From Streptomyces sp. R302 (GTDB lineage Bacteria > Actinomycetota > Actinomycetes > Streptomycetales > Streptomycetaceae): a stretch of DNA of 64,000 nucleotides. The translations under genes were made by a program, and so were the position numbers. Location: the NCBI RefSeq assembly GCF_012927245.1, contig NZ_JABBGE010000013.1, positions 163,627-227,626 of the forward strand. The letters are read 5' to 3'. Of the stretch, positions 52,597-61,778 are shown piece by piece (positions within the stretch are counted from its first letter, which is position 1; every line of letters begins with the position of its first letter). A model generated the notes under the pieces. It saw nothing but the letters and a program-made list of their open reading frames with translations, did no database searches and was not told the origin of the DNA.

Positions 52597-53043
52597 TTAC
52601 GCGGCAACGACCTCGATGCCGAGCTTCGCGGCAACCTCGGGGTGCAGACGCACGAGCACCTGGTGCGAGCCCAGGGTCTTGATCGGCGAACCGAGCTCGA
52701 CGCGACGCTTGTCGACCTCGGGGCCACCGGCGGACTTGATCGCCGTGGCGACGTCGGCCGGGGTCACGGAGCCGAAGAGACGGCCGGCGTCGCCGGAGCG
52801 AACGGCCAGACGGACCTTCGTGCCCTCGAGCTTGGCCTTGATCTCGTTGGCCTGCTCGATGGTCGCGATCTCGTGGATCTTGCGGGCGCGGCGGATCTGC
52901 GCCACGTCCTTCTCGCCACCCTTGGTCCAGCGGATCGCGAAACCGCGCGGGACCAGGTAGTTGCGAGCGTAGCCGTCCTTGACCTCGACGACGTCGCCGG
53001 CCGCACCGAGGCCGGAGACTTCCTGGGTGAGGATGATCTTCAT
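52597..53043 (-). CDS. rplI: 50S ribosomal protein L9
   Basis: 148 aa: MKIILTQEVSGLGAAGDVVEVKDGYARNYLVPRG (split here at the RNA-binding N-domain), long connecting helix, and C-domain. Last gene of the rpsF-ssb-rpsR-rplI operon, 18 bases after rpsR. Full length. Confidence 0.98.
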   Translation of the reverse strand: MKIILTQEVSGLGAAGDVVEVKDGYARNYLVPRGFAIRWTKGGEKDVAQIRRARKIHEIATIEQANEIKAKLEGTKVRLAVRSGDAGRLFGSVTPADVATAIKSAGGPEVDKRRVELGSPIKTLGSHQVLVRLHPEVAAKLGIEVVAA

Positions 53044-53061
53044 TTTTCGGTCACCCTTCCC

Positions 53062-53298
53062 TTATCGCGCGGTGGACGTGTAGGGCAGCAGCGCCATCTC
53101 ACGGCTGTTCTTGACGGCCGTGGCGACGTCACGCTGGTGCTGCGTGCAGTTGCCGGTCACGCGGCGGGCACGGATCTTGCCGCGGTCGGAAATGAACTTC
53201 CGCAGCATGTTCGTGTCCTTGTAGTCCACGTACGCGGTCTTGTCCTTGCAGAACGCGCAGACCTTCTTCTTAGGCTTGCGCACAGGCGGCTTCGCCAT
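53062..53298 (-). CDS. rpsR: 30S ribosomal protein S18
   Basis: 78 aa. It keeps a zinc-ribbon-like set of cysteines (CAFCKDK and VTGNCTQH), i.e. the C+ form; Streptomyces often carries a second, C- copy elsewhere that is induced under zinc limitation. DTNMLRKFISDRGKIRARRVTGN is the conserved core. Third gene of the operon. Confidence 0.97.
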   Translation of the reverse strand: MAKPPVRKPKKKVCAFCKDKTAYVDYKDTNMLRKFISDRGKIRARRVTGNCTQHQRDVATAVKNSREMALLPYTSTAR

Positions 53299-53356
53299 GG
53301 TGTTTCTCCTGTGTGATCAAGAAGTGTGGGGTACGAGCTGCTTCCGGGGCCAGGCC

Positions 53357-53950
53357 CTAGAAGGGAGGCTCGTCCGAGTAGCCGCCGCCGGAGTTGCCAC
53401 CCCAGCCGCCACCGCCGCCACCGGCCTGGTGGCCGCCGCCGGAGGAGCCGCCGGAGGCCCAGGGGTCGTCGGAGGGAGCTCCGCCGCCCTGCTGCTGGCC
53501 GCCGCCGGAGTTGCCACCCCAGCCGCCGCCACCCTGCTGGCCACCGCCGCCGCCGAAGCCGCCGCCGCCACCCTGGCCACCGCGGCCGGTGGTCTTGGTG
53601 ACCTTGGCCGTGGCGTTACGCAGGCTGGGACCGACTTCCTCGACGTCCAGCTCGAAGACCGTGCGCTTGACGCCCTGGTTGTCCTCGTACGACCGCTGCT
53701 TCAGCCGGCCCTGCACGACGACGCGCATGCCGCGCTGAAGGGACTCGGCGACGTTCTCCGCCGCCTGACGCCAGACCGAGCAGGTCAGGAAGAGGCTCTC
53801 GCCGTCCTTCCACTCGTTGGTCTGACGGTCGAAGGTGCGGGGAGTGGACGCGACGCGGAACTTCGCGACCGCCGCACCGGACGGGGTGAAGCGCAGCTCG
53901 GGGTCGTCGACGAGATTGCCGACGACCGTGATGACGGTCTCGCCTGCCAT
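53357..53950 (-). CDS. ssb: Single-stranded DNA-binding protein
   Basis: 197 aa. OB fold (about 1-112; GNLVDDPELRFTPSGAAVAKFRVA, ESLFLTCSVWRQAAENVAESLQRGMRVVVQGRLKQRSY in pieces), then a Gly/Gln-rich disordered linker and the acidic tip DEPPF that binds replication partners. This is the essential SsbA type. Located between rpsF and rpsR; the Gly-rich linker is encoded by GCCGCC-type repeats. Confidence 0.97.
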   Translation of the reverse strand: MAGETVITVVGNLVDDPELRFTPSGAAVAKFRVASTPRTFDRQTNEWKDGESLFLTCSVWRQAAENVAESLQRGMRVVVQGRLKQRSYEDNQGVKRTVFELDVEEVGPSLRNATAKVTKTTGRGGQGGGGGFGGGGGQQGGGGWGGNSGGGQQQGGGAPSDDPWASGGSSGGGHQAGGGGGGWGGNSGGGYSDEPPF

Positions 53951-54022
53951 GGGTGAACCTCTCGGCGGGATTGCTTCTGGCTGCTTGCTGCTACTCGGAC
54001 CCGATTACCTCTGAGCGGAAGC

Positions 54023-54313
54023 TCAGTGGGTCTCGGGGCGGAGGACCTTGGTCCGGAGGACCGACTCGTTCAGGTTCATCTGGCGGTCGAGCTCCTTGAC
54101 GACCGCAGGCTCGGCCTGCAGGTCGATGACCGAGTAGATGCCCTCGGGCTTCTTCTTGATCTCGTAGGCGAGACGACGACGGCCCCAGGTGTCGACCTTC
54201 TCGACCTTTCCGTTGCCCTCACGGACGACGGAGAGGAAGTTCTCGATCAGCGGGGAGACAGCGCGCTCCTCGAGATCGGGGTCGAGGATGACCATCACCT
54301 CGTAGTGACGCAT
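54023..54313 (-). CDS. rpsF: 30S ribosomal protein S6
   Basis: 96 aa: MRHYEVMVILDPDLEERAV, DTWGRRRLAYEIKKKPEGIYSVIDLQ. First gene of the operon with an excellent AAAGGAGGTGGG ribosome site (54320-54331 on the minus strand), which fixes ATG 54313 over longer frames. Confidence 0.98.
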   Translation of the reverse strand: MRHYEVMVILDPDLEERAVSPLIENFLSVVREGNGKVEKVDTWGRRRLAYEIKKKPEGIYSVIDLQAEPAVVKELDRQMNLNESVLRTKVLRPETH

Positions 54314-54554
54314 GTGGAACCCACCTCCTTTGGACTCAGCGGCCACGGTCGTTCCGTGGCAGGAGGGTCGTGATGCGTGAAGCGACGGCGTCCAGACTGG
54401 CAGGACCAGGGCAGACACCGGCGCAGACCGTACAGAGTACCCGCACATCGCCTTGCGGTTGAAATCCGGCGGGGAGGGGACGCAATCTGTACACATCGGA
54501 CGTCGGCGGCGCTAGGATGCGCCGCCCTCCGCTCGGCACGCCAGGAGGTGCCCC

Positions 54555-54869
54555 ATGGCACAGGCAATGCGACCCGACCCCGGCCATTCCCTCTTCGCGA
54601 CGGACGGCAAACCGCACCCGCTCCAGGACACCCTGCTCGCCCTGACGCTGGTGCTCGGCATCCTGTCCTTCGTCACGGCGCAGTTCCACAGCCTGCACCT
54701 GCTCAGCTCGTGGTCGGGCCTGATCGGCATCCTGACCGGGGCCTACGGACAGTTCATCTCCGTCACCACCCGCGAACGCTTCTTCCTGATCCTCGGACTC
54801 GGCGCCTCGGCGGTCGGCTTCTACCTCGGCATGGCTCACGGCGGGCTCTTCGGCGGCGTGATCAGCTGA
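54555..54869 (+). CDS. Small three-pass membrane protein, conserved in Streptomyces
   Basis: 104 aa with three hydrophobic segments (about 27-45, 50-68 and 77-97) after a short polar N-terminus PDPGHSLFATDGKPHPLQD. I know of no function. A clear AGGAGGTG site at 54542-54549 supports ATG 54555. It is divergent from rpsF and lies upstream of the femX-like gene. Confidence 0.82.
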   Translation: MAQAMRPDPGHSLFATDGKPHPLQDTLLALTLVLGILSFVTAQFHSLHLLSSWSGLIGILTGAYGQFISVTTRERFFLILGLGASAVGFYLGMAHGGLFGGVIS

Positions 54870-54987
54870 CGCCGAGCACGTCAGGGCCCACGTGGCCCTT
54901 CGGGGCGCTCCCCGGTCGCAGTAGGCTTCGGCGCGAGAGCCGGAGCCCCTGACCGATGGGGACACACCTGCCGAGGAGCGCCCCGAC

Positions 54988-56106
54988 ATGAGCCTGACCC
55001 TGAGGACCATCAGCCGAGAGCAGCATCTGGCGTACATCCAGAGCCTGCCCGGCGCGAGCCACTGCCAGGTCCCGGCGTGGGCGGACGTGAAGACCGAGTG
55101 GCGCTCGGAGAACCTCGGCTGGTTCGACAAGAACGGCGAGCTCGTCGGCGTGGGCCTGGTGCTGTACCGCCAGCTGCCCAAGCTCAAGCGCTACCTGGCC
55201 TACCTCCCCGAGGGCCCGGTCATCAACTGGCACGCCCCCAACCTCGACGAGTGGCTCCAGCCGATGCTGGCCCACCTCAAGCAGCAGGGCGCGTTCTCCG
55301 TGAAGATGGGCCCGCCGGTCGTCATCCGCCGCTGGGACGCGGCCGCGATCAAGTCCGGCATCCAGGACCCGGACGTCAAGCGCCTCAAGGACGTGCAGGC
55401 CACCGAGGTCATGCCGCACGCCTTCGAGGTCGCCGACCGGCTGCGGAAGATGGGCTGGCAGCAGGGCGACGACGGCGGCGCCGGTTTCGGCGACGTGCAG
55501 CCCCGCTACGTCTTCCAGGTGCCGCTGGCCAACCGCTCGCTCGACGACGTCCTCAAGGGCTTCAACCAGCTGTGGCGCCGCAACATCAAGAAGGCCGAGA
55601 AGGCCGGCGTCGAGGTCGTCCAGGGCGGCTACGAGGACCTCGCCGAGTGGCAGCGCCTGTACGAGATCACCGCCGTCCGCGACAAGTTCCGGCCGCGCCC
55701 GCTCTCGTACTTCCAGCGCATGTGGACGGTCCTCAACAACGAGGACCCCAACCGGATGCGCCTCTACTTCGCCCGCCACAACGGCGTGAACCTCTCCGCG
55801 GCGACGATGCTCGTCGTCGGCGGCCACGTCTGGTACTCGTACGGCGCCTCCGACAACATCGGCCGCGAGGTCCGGCCGTCCAACGCCATGCAGTGGCGGA
55901 TGCTCCGCGACGCGTACGCGATGGGCGCCACCGTCTACGACCTGCGCGGCATCTCCGACTCGCTGGACGAGACCGACCACCTCTTCGGTCTGATCCAGTT
56001 CAAGGTCGGCACCGGCGGCGAGGCCGTGGAGTACGTCGGCGAGTGGGACTTCCCGCTGAACAAGCTCCTGCACAAGGCGCTCGACATCTACATGTCGCGC
56101 CGCTGA
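54988..56106 (+). CDS. FemX-type peptidoglycan bridge aminoacyltransferase
   Basis: 372 aa FemABX family. MSLTLRTISREQHLAYIQSLPGASHCQVPAW opening, LPEGPVINW, WRRNIKKAEKAGVEVVQGG (the Fem signature), and C-terminal MQWRMLRDAYAMGATVYDLRGISDSLD then PLNKLLHKALDIYM. It should add the first glycine from Gly-tRNA to lipid II in the LL-DAP/Gly bridge of Streptomyces; the pentaglycine type does not apply. It lies next to an alanine-racemase-like gene (96-base gap). Confidence 0.92.
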   Translation: MSLTLRTISREQHLAYIQSLPGASHCQVPAWADVKTEWRSENLGWFDKNGELVGVGLVLYRQLPKLKRYLAYLPEGPVINWHAPNLDEWLQPMLAHLKQQGAFSVKMGPPVVIRRWDAAAIKSGIQDPDVKRLKDVQATEVMPHAFEVADRLRKMGWQQGDDGGAGFGDVQPRYVFQVPLANRSLDDVLKGFNQLWRRNIKKAEKAGVEVVQGGYEDLAEWQRLYEITAVRDKFRPRPLSYFQRMWTVLNNEDPNRMRLYFARHNGVNLSAATMLVVGGHVWYSYGASDNIGREVRPSNAMQWRMLRDAYAMGATVYDLRGISDSLDETDHLFGLIQFKVGTGGEAVEYVGEWDFPLNKLLHKALDIYMSRR

Positions 56107-56202
56107 CGCACCCCGCGGGGCTTGCGTACCCTCGTAGTTCCGCGGGTCTCGTACACATCTCCGACACCCCACCGCAGCCATCAGAAAGGTTCCGGGCCGG
56201 CC

Positions 56203-57234
56203 ATGGCGCTCTCCCTCTACGTCGACACCGCTCGCTGGCGGGCGCACCAGAAGACCGTGATCGACCAGTTCCCCGGTCTGATCCCGGTCTGCAAGGGCAA
56301 CGGCTACGGCTTCGGCCACGAGCGGCTCGCCGAGGAGGCGGCCCGCTTCGGCGCGGACATGCTCGCGGTGGGGACCACGTACGAGGCCGCGAAGATCAAG
56401 GACTGGTTCGGCGGCGACCTGCTGGTCCTCACCCCGTTCCGGCGGGGCGAGGAGCCGGTGCCGCTGCCGGACCGGGTGGTCCGCTCGGTCTCCTCCGTCG
56501 ACGGCGTGCACGCCCTGGTCGGCGCCCGGGTCGTCATCGAGGTCATGAGCTCGATGAAGCGGCACGGCGTGCGCGAGGAGGAGCTCGCGCAGCTCGCCGC
56601 CGCGATCGAGGACGTGCGCCTGGAGGGCTTCGCCCTGCACCTGCCGCTGGACCGCACGGACGGCACGGACGCCGTCGAGGAGGTCATCTCCTGGATGGAC
56701 CGGCTGCGCGCCGCCCGGCTGCCGCTGCACACCATGTTCGTGAGCCACCTGCGGGCCGAGGAGCAGGCGCGGCTGCAGCAGCAGTTCCCGCAGACCCGTT
56801 TCCGCGCCCGGATCGGCACCCGGCTCTGGCTGGGCGACCACGAGGCCACGGAGTACCGCGGTTCGGTCCTGGACGTCACCCGGGTCGCCAAGGGCGACCG
56901 CTTCGGCTACCGCCAGCAGAAGGCGGCCTCGGACGGCTGGCTGGTCGTCGTCGCCGGCGGCACCTCGCACGGCGTGGGCCTGGAGGCCCCGAAGGCGATG
57001 CACGGCGTGATGCCGCGCGCCAAGGGCGTGGCCCGGGCCGGTCTGGCCACGGTCAACCGGAACCTGTCGCCGTTCGTCTGGGCCGGCAAGCAGCGCTGGT
57101 TCGCCGAGCCGCCGCACATGCAGGTGTCGATCCTCTTCGTGCCGGCCGACGCCCAGGAGCCGCAGGTCGGCGACGAGCTGGTGGCCCACCTGCGGCACAC
57201 CACGACCCAGTTCGACCGGCTCGTGGAGCGCTGA
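56203..57234 (+). CDS. Alanine racemase-like PLP (fold III) protein
   Basis: 343 aa. The PLP lysine segment VCKGNGYGFGHERLAEEA mirrors VKANAYGHG of alanine racemase, and HLPLDRTDG, MFVSHLRAEE and IGTRLWLGD follow strands of the barrel; the C-terminal domain is short and QVSILFVP stands where Alr has the CMDQ loop, so the catalytic Tyr of canonical alanine racemase is not obvious. It may racemise or bind another amino acid, or serve the Fem-like enzyme upstream. ATG 56203 is chosen by homology. Confidence 0.82.
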   Translation: MALSLYVDTARWRAHQKTVIDQFPGLIPVCKGNGYGFGHERLAEEAARFGADMLAVGTTYEAAKIKDWFGGDLLVLTPFRRGEEPVPLPDRVVRSVSSVDGVHALVGARVVIEVMSSMKRHGVREEELAQLAAAIEDVRLEGFALHLPLDRTDGTDAVEEVISWMDRLRAARLPLHTMFVSHLRAEEQARLQQQFPQTRFRARIGTRLWLGDHEATEYRGSVLDVTRVAKGDRFGYRQQKAASDGWLVVVAGGTSHGVGLEAPKAMHGVMPRAKGVARAGLATVNRNLSPFVWAGKQRWFAEPPHMQVSILFVPADAQEPQVGDELVAHLRHTTTQFDRLVER

Positions 57235-57258
57235 GCCGGTCGTCCGCGCCTCGTCGGA

Positions 57259-58800
57259 TCACCCCCGGGAGCCCTCGGCCCCGGGGGTTCCCCATGTCAC
57301 GAGGAGTTCCCCCTCGGCGTGCTCGGGGGCCGCGTGGCGGGCCGGACGGGCGGCCCTGCCCACCACGAAGACGTCCTCGGCGCCGTCCAGGACGCCGCCC
57401 GAGGGGTCGTCGGCGCCGTCCCCGCGGACCGGGTCCTTCTCGGGCGCCAGGATGTCCCGCACGACCACGGCGCACAGGTACAGCGTGCCCAGCAGGTGCA
57501 GCACGATCGCGAAGTGGTAGCCGTCCAGCGGCAGCCCCTGCTTGTTGCCGCTGCCGGTGAACGCGAGGTACATCCAGATCCCGAGGTAGTACAGGACCTC
57601 GCAGGACTGCCAGATGAGGAAGTCGCGCCAGCGCGGCCGGGCGAGCACGGCGAGCGGCACCAGCCAGAGGACGTACTGCGGCGAGTAGACCTTGTTGGTG
57701 AGGACGAACGCGGCGACCGTCAGGAACGCCAGCTGGGCGAGGCGGGGCCGCCGGGGTGCGGCGAAGGCCAGCCAGGCGAGCCCGCCCGCGGCGAGCAGCA
57801 GGAGCAGCAGCGCGTACAGGTTGGCCCGCTCGGGCGGGATGGTCTCGTCGGCGCGCTGGCTGACGAGCAGCCAGACCGAGCCGAAGTCCACGTTCCGGTC
57901 GCGGCTGAAGAGGTAGAACTGCTTCCAGCCCTCGGGCGCGAGGAGCATCACCGGCAGGTTCACCACCAGCCAGGAGCCCGCCGCGCCGAGCAGCGCGGTG
58001 CCGAAGGCGCGCATCCGCCCGGCCCGCCGGCAGAGCAGCAGCAGCGGCCACAGCAGCAGTACCGGGTAGAACTTGGCGGCGACGGCCAGGCCGAGGAGGA
58101 TGCCGGCGGCGAGCGGCCGGGAGCGGGCCCACATCAGGATCGCGGCGGCGGTGAGGGCCACGGCGAGCAGGTCCCAGTTGATCGTGGCGGTGAGGGCCAC
58201 GGCGGGCGCCAGGGCGACGAGCAGACCGTCCCAGGGGCGGTTGCGGTGCGTCCGGGCCACGCAGACCGCGAGGACGGCCACGCAGACCATCAGCAGGCCG
58301 GAGTTGACGAGCCAGTACGCCTGCCCGCGGGCCTGGAGGTCGCCGCCGGGCGTCAGCCAGGCCGCCACCTCCATGAACAGCCCCGTCAGGACGGGGTACT
58401 CCAGGAACGGTATGTCGCCGGCGAGCCGGTCGAAGTAGGGCACCAGGCCCTCGGAGAAGCCGCGCCCGGCGAAGAGGTGCGGGATGTCCGAGTAGCAGGC
58501 GTGGGTGTACTGGGAGGTGGTGCCGCGGAACCAGGCCCAGTTGTAGCAGGGCAGTTTCTGCACCATGCCGAGCGCGAACATGCCGATGGCCACGAGCGCG
58601 ATCACCCTCACCGGGGTGAACTGCCCGGCCGCGGGACCGCTGCCGGGCAGGGCGCGGCGGCCGTAACGCCCGCCGATGAGCGCGCTGCCGGCGGCGGCCA
58701 CCTCGTCGCGCCGGGTGGGGGCGACGACGGGCGCGACGACGGGGGCGGCGGCGCCGGGGGAGGCGTCGAGGGGGCCGTTCGTCTTCTTCAGGCTCGGCAT
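57259..58800 (-). CDS. GT87-type (DUF2029) polyprenol-phosphate mannosyltransferase-like protein
   Basis: 513 aa polytopic membrane protein (about ten segments). CYSDIPHLFAGRGFSEGLVPYFDR holds the early acidic pair typical of GT-C mannosyltransferases, and TNKVYSPQYVLWLVPL is the conserved late motif. It probably moves mannose from a lipid carrier to an envelope glycan or lipid. ATG 58800 (MPSLKKTNG) has AGGA eight bases upstream; ATG 58809 lacks spacing. Confidence 0.87.
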   Translation of the reverse strand: MPSLKKTNGPLDASPGAAAPVVAPVVAPTRRDEVAAAGSALIGGRYGRRALPGSGPAAGQFTPVRVIALVAIGMFALGMVQKLPCYNWAWFRGTTSQYTHACYSDIPHLFAGRGFSEGLVPYFDRLAGDIPFLEYPVLTGLFMEVAAWLTPGGDLQARGQAYWLVNSGLLMVCVAVLAVCVARTHRNRPWDGLLVALAPAVALTATINWDLLAVALTAAAILMWARSRPLAAGILLGLAVAAKFYPVLLLWPLLLLCRRAGRMRAFGTALLGAAGSWLVVNLPVMLLAPEGWKQFYLFSRDRNVDFGSVWLLVSQRADETIPPERANLYALLLLLLAAGGLAWLAFAAPRRPRLAQLAFLTVAAFVLTNKVYSPQYVLWLVPLAVLARPRWRDFLIWQSCEVLYYLGIWMYLAFTGSGNKQGLPLDGYHFAIVLHLLGTLYLCAVVVRDILAPEKDPVRGDGADDPSGGVLDGAEDVFVVGRAARPARHAAPEHAEGELLVTWGTPGAEGSRG

Positions 58801-58847
58801 GGGAGACATCCTGCCGTACGCCCCTGGGAATCCGGCCGTGCGCGGGA

Positions 58848-58927
58848 CGGCACACGCGGAGGGCCGCCGCGCTCCGCTCCGTACCGCGTGGGTACGGGGC
58901 GGGCACGACGGCCCTCCGCGTGTGCCG
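58848..58927 (-). terminator. Large nested inverted repeat after the PBP gene
   Basis: A perfect 19-bp inverted repeat (58848-58866 / 58909-58927) encloses a second hairpin (CCGTACC 58879-58885 / GGTACGG 58891-58897). It begins 11 bases after the PBP stop on the minus strand and precedes the GT87 gene, so it is most likely the PBP terminator. Confidence 0.8.
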
Positions 58928-58937
58928 GTCGGTCGCC

Positions 58938-61778
58938 TCAGCCGAAGAAGCTTCCGGTGGCGGTGTCGGTCGGGTCCCCGCCGCTGCCTCCGTTGTTCCC
59001 GTTGCCCCCGTTGCCGGGGCCGGCCGGGTCCGTCGTCGTGTCCGTCGGCGTCGGCTCCGAGGTGTCGGTCGGCGTCGGCTGGGTCGCTCCGCCGTTGCCG
59101 CCACCCGTGTCGTTGCAGTTCCAGCCGTCCCAGATGCTGCAGGTGGTCTTGCCGGGCTTCGGCTCCTTGGTCGTCGGACGGCCGGTGTCGGTGGGCGTCG
59201 GCGGGGGAGTCGTCGTCGGGGCGGTGGTGGCCGTCTCGGTCGGCGTCGGCGTCTCGGTCGGCGTCGGGGTGGCCGTCGGCTTGGGCGTGGCGCCGCCGCC
59301 GTAGACCGCCTTGGCGTCCGCGAGCTTCTCCGGCTTCGGGAACTTCTCGACCGGGAGGTCCGCCACGGCGTCCGTCATGTAGTCGTTCCAGATCTGGGAC
59401 GGGAACGACGAACCGTGGATCGACTTCTTGCCACCCGTTCCGTACATCTCCAGGAACTTGCGGCCTTCCTTGGTCTCGTCGTCGTCGAAGCGGTACATGT
59501 CGATCGCCGTCGCGAGCTGCGGGGTGTAGCCGACGAACCAGGCCGACATGTTGTCGTCGGTGGTACCGGTCTTGCCGGCCACGTCGCGGCCGGGGATGGC
59601 CGCCTTCCGACCGGTGCCGTCCTTGTCCTCGACCACGCTGCGGAGCACGTCGGTGACGTTGGAGGCGATGGCCGAGGAGAACGCCTGCTCGGACTGGCCC
59701 TCGTGCTTGAAGATGACCTGGCCGCCCTTGACCACCTTGGTGACCGAGTACGGCTCGTTGCGCACGCCCTGGTTGGCGAAGGTGGAGTAGGCGCCGGCCA
59801 TCCGGATCGCGCTCGGGCTGGAGATGCCGAGGGAGAAGGACGGAACCTCGCCCTTCACCAGGGAGTCGGGGCGCAGACCGGCCTTGACGGCGGCGTCACG
59901 CACCTTGTCGATGCCGACGTCCATGCCCAGCTGCACGAAGGGGGAGTTGGCGGAGACGATCATCGCCCGGCGCAGGCTGATGTTGCCGTAGCTCCGATCG
60001 CCCTCGTTGTCCTGCTCCCACTCGTCCCCGTTCTCGTCGTGCCAGATGTCGCCCTTGTAGGTGCGGACCTTGAGGTCGTCCTTGCCGGAGTAACGGCTCT
60101 TGTCGGGGTCGACCAGGGTGCGCGTGGAGGCGTCCTGCACCGCATCGCCCTCCGGGTCGCGCACGCCGTCCTTCATCGCGGCGGCGAGCACGAAGGGCTT
60201 GAACGTCGAACCGACCTGGGCACCGGTGGTGTCGGCGTTGTTGGTGTAGTGCTTGGTGGCGTCCTGGCCGCCGTAGATCGCGACGATGGCACCGGTCTTG
60301 ACGTCGACGGAAGCGCCGCCGAACTCGACGTGGGTGTCGTCCTCCGGACGCTTCTTCTCGTCGATGTACTCGTCGTAGACCTTCTTGACCGAGTCCGACA
60401 TCGCCTCCACCTTCTTCTTGTTGAAGGTGGTGTGGATCTCGTATCCGCCGAGGTTCAGGGCCTCTTCGCTGATGTCGTACTTGCTGCGGAAGTTGGCCTT
60501 GGCGGTCGAAACCAGGTAGCCGATCTGGCCGCTGAGCTGGGCGTCCGTCGTCCGCTTCTTGATCTTCGGCAGGGTCTTGTACTTCGCCCGCTCCTCCGCC
60601 GTGATCTTCCCGTCCTTGACCATCTCGTCGAGGATCCAGGCCCAGCGCTCGGTGAGGCGCGCCAGGTTCTTCTCGGCGGTGGCGTTGGGGTCGTACTCGG
60701 GGTAGCCGGCCGGGTCGTAGTACGTCGCGCCCTTCAGCACGGAGGCGAGGACCGCCGACTCGGAGGCGTTGAGGTCCCGGGAGTCCTTGTCGAAGTACGC
60801 GCGGGAGGCGGCCTGGATGCCGTAGGCGTTGCGGCCGTAGTAGGCGGTGTTGAGGTAGCCGGTCAGGATGTCGTTCTTCTCCAGGTCGTTGCCGACCTTG
60901 ATGGAGATGAAGAGTTCCTTCACCTTCCGGGAGAGGGACTGCGTCTGGTCGTCGAGCAGGCCGTTCTTCACGTACTGCTGGGTGATGGTCGAGCCGCCCT
61001 GGGTCTCGCCGCCCTTCGCCATGTTCCACACGGCGCGGGCGATGCCCATGGGGTCGACGCCCCAGTCGTCCCGGAAGGTCTTGTTCTCGGCCGAGATCAC
61101 GGCTTCCTGCATGACCTTCGGGATCTGGTCGATGCCGACGATCTGGCGATTCGCGCCGGCGCCGGTGGCGACCATCCGCGTGCCGTCGTCCCAGTAGTAG
61201 ATGTTGTTCTGGGAGGTCGCGGTTTTGGCCACGTCGGGGACGACCACCTGCGAGTACGCGATGACCGAGGCGCCCATGAGGAGTGCCACGAAGAACAGGA
61301 ACGTGCCCGTGACGAGCTTCCAGGACGGCATCCAGCGACGCCAGCCGTCCTTGTCGTACCTCGGGTAGTCGATCAGCCGCTTCTTGCCCGGCGGGCGACC
61401 GCCCGGGCCTCCGCCGCGTCCGCCGCCACCGCCGCCACCGCCCCGGCGGCCACCGCCGCCAGGACCGTTCGGTCCGCCGGGGCCGGCCGCGGGCGCGCGC
61501 CGGCGGCCACCGCGCTGGGCGGCCCGGCGGGCCTCCGCGCGGCCGCCGTACGGACGCCCCTCCTCCCCGGGGGAGGAGGGGGCCCCGTGGGAACCGGACG
61601 CCCCGTACGCGCCGGACGACCCGTAAGGGGCCGGCGATCCGTACGGGGGCGTCCCGGTTCCGGGGTTGTGGGCCGGGGCCGACCTGCGGCCCGGCGGCTG
61701 CTGGGCGGCGCGTCGTGCCGCCGCGCGGCCGCCCGACGGCGGCTCCTGCGACGGCATCCTGCGACGGTGCTCGCTCAT
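58938..61778 (-). CDS. Bifunctional class A penicillin-binding protein
   Basis: 946 aa. N-terminal 150 residues are disordered (Pro/Gly/Ser and a GGGGGGGG run); one membrane segment about 160-185; glycosyltransferase GT51 domain with AENKTFRDDWGVDP, GGSTITQQYVKN and LNTAYYGRNAYGIQAA; transpeptidase with GSTFK (SxxK), SAN (SxN) and KTG in AGKTGTTDDN; and a C-terminal Thr/Pro-rich tail TPTPTETPTPTET. It polymerises and cross-links peptidoglycan. ATG 61778 (MSEHRRR) is the probable start. Confidence 0.94.
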   Translation of the reverse strand: MSEHRRRMPSQEPPSGGRAAARRAAQQPPGRRSAPAHNPGTGTPPYGSPAPYGSSGAYGASGSHGAPSSPGEEGRPYGGRAEARRAAQRGGRRRAPAAGPGGPNGPGGGGRRGGGGGGGGRGGGPGGRPPGKKRLIDYPRYDKDGWRRWMPSWKLVTGTFLFFVALLMGASVIAYSQVVVPDVAKTATSQNNIYYWDDGTRMVATGAGANRQIVGIDQIPKVMQEAVISAENKTFRDDWGVDPMGIARAVWNMAKGGETQGGSTITQQYVKNGLLDDQTQSLSRKVKELFISIKVGNDLEKNDILTGYLNTAYYGRNAYGIQAASRAYFDKDSRDLNASESAVLASVLKGATYYDPAGYPEYDPNATAEKNLARLTERWAWILDEMVKDGKITAEERAKYKTLPKIKKRTTDAQLSGQIGYLVSTAKANFRSKYDISEEALNLGGYEIHTTFNKKKVEAMSDSVKKVYDEYIDEKKRPEDDTHVEFGGASVDVKTGAIVAIYGGQDATKHYTNNADTTGAQVGSTFKPFVLAAAMKDGVRDPEGDAVQDASTRTLVDPDKSRYSGKDDLKVRTYKGDIWHDENGDEWEQDNEGDRSYGNISLRRAMIVSANSPFVQLGMDVGIDKVRDAAVKAGLRPDSLVKGEVPSFSLGISSPSAIRMAGAYSTFANQGVRNEPYSVTKVVKGGQVIFKHEGQSEQAFSSAIASNVTDVLRSVVEDKDGTGRKAAIPGRDVAGKTGTTDDNMSAWFVGYTPQLATAIDMYRFDDDETKEGRKFLEMYGTGGKKSIHGSSFPSQIWNDYMTDAVADLPVEKFPKPEKLADAKAVYGGGATPKPTATPTPTETPTPTETATTAPTTTPPPTPTDTGRPTTKEPKPGKTTCSIWDGWNCNDTGGGNGGATQPTPTDTSEPTPTDTTTDPAGPGNGGNGNNGGSGGDPTDTATGSFFG

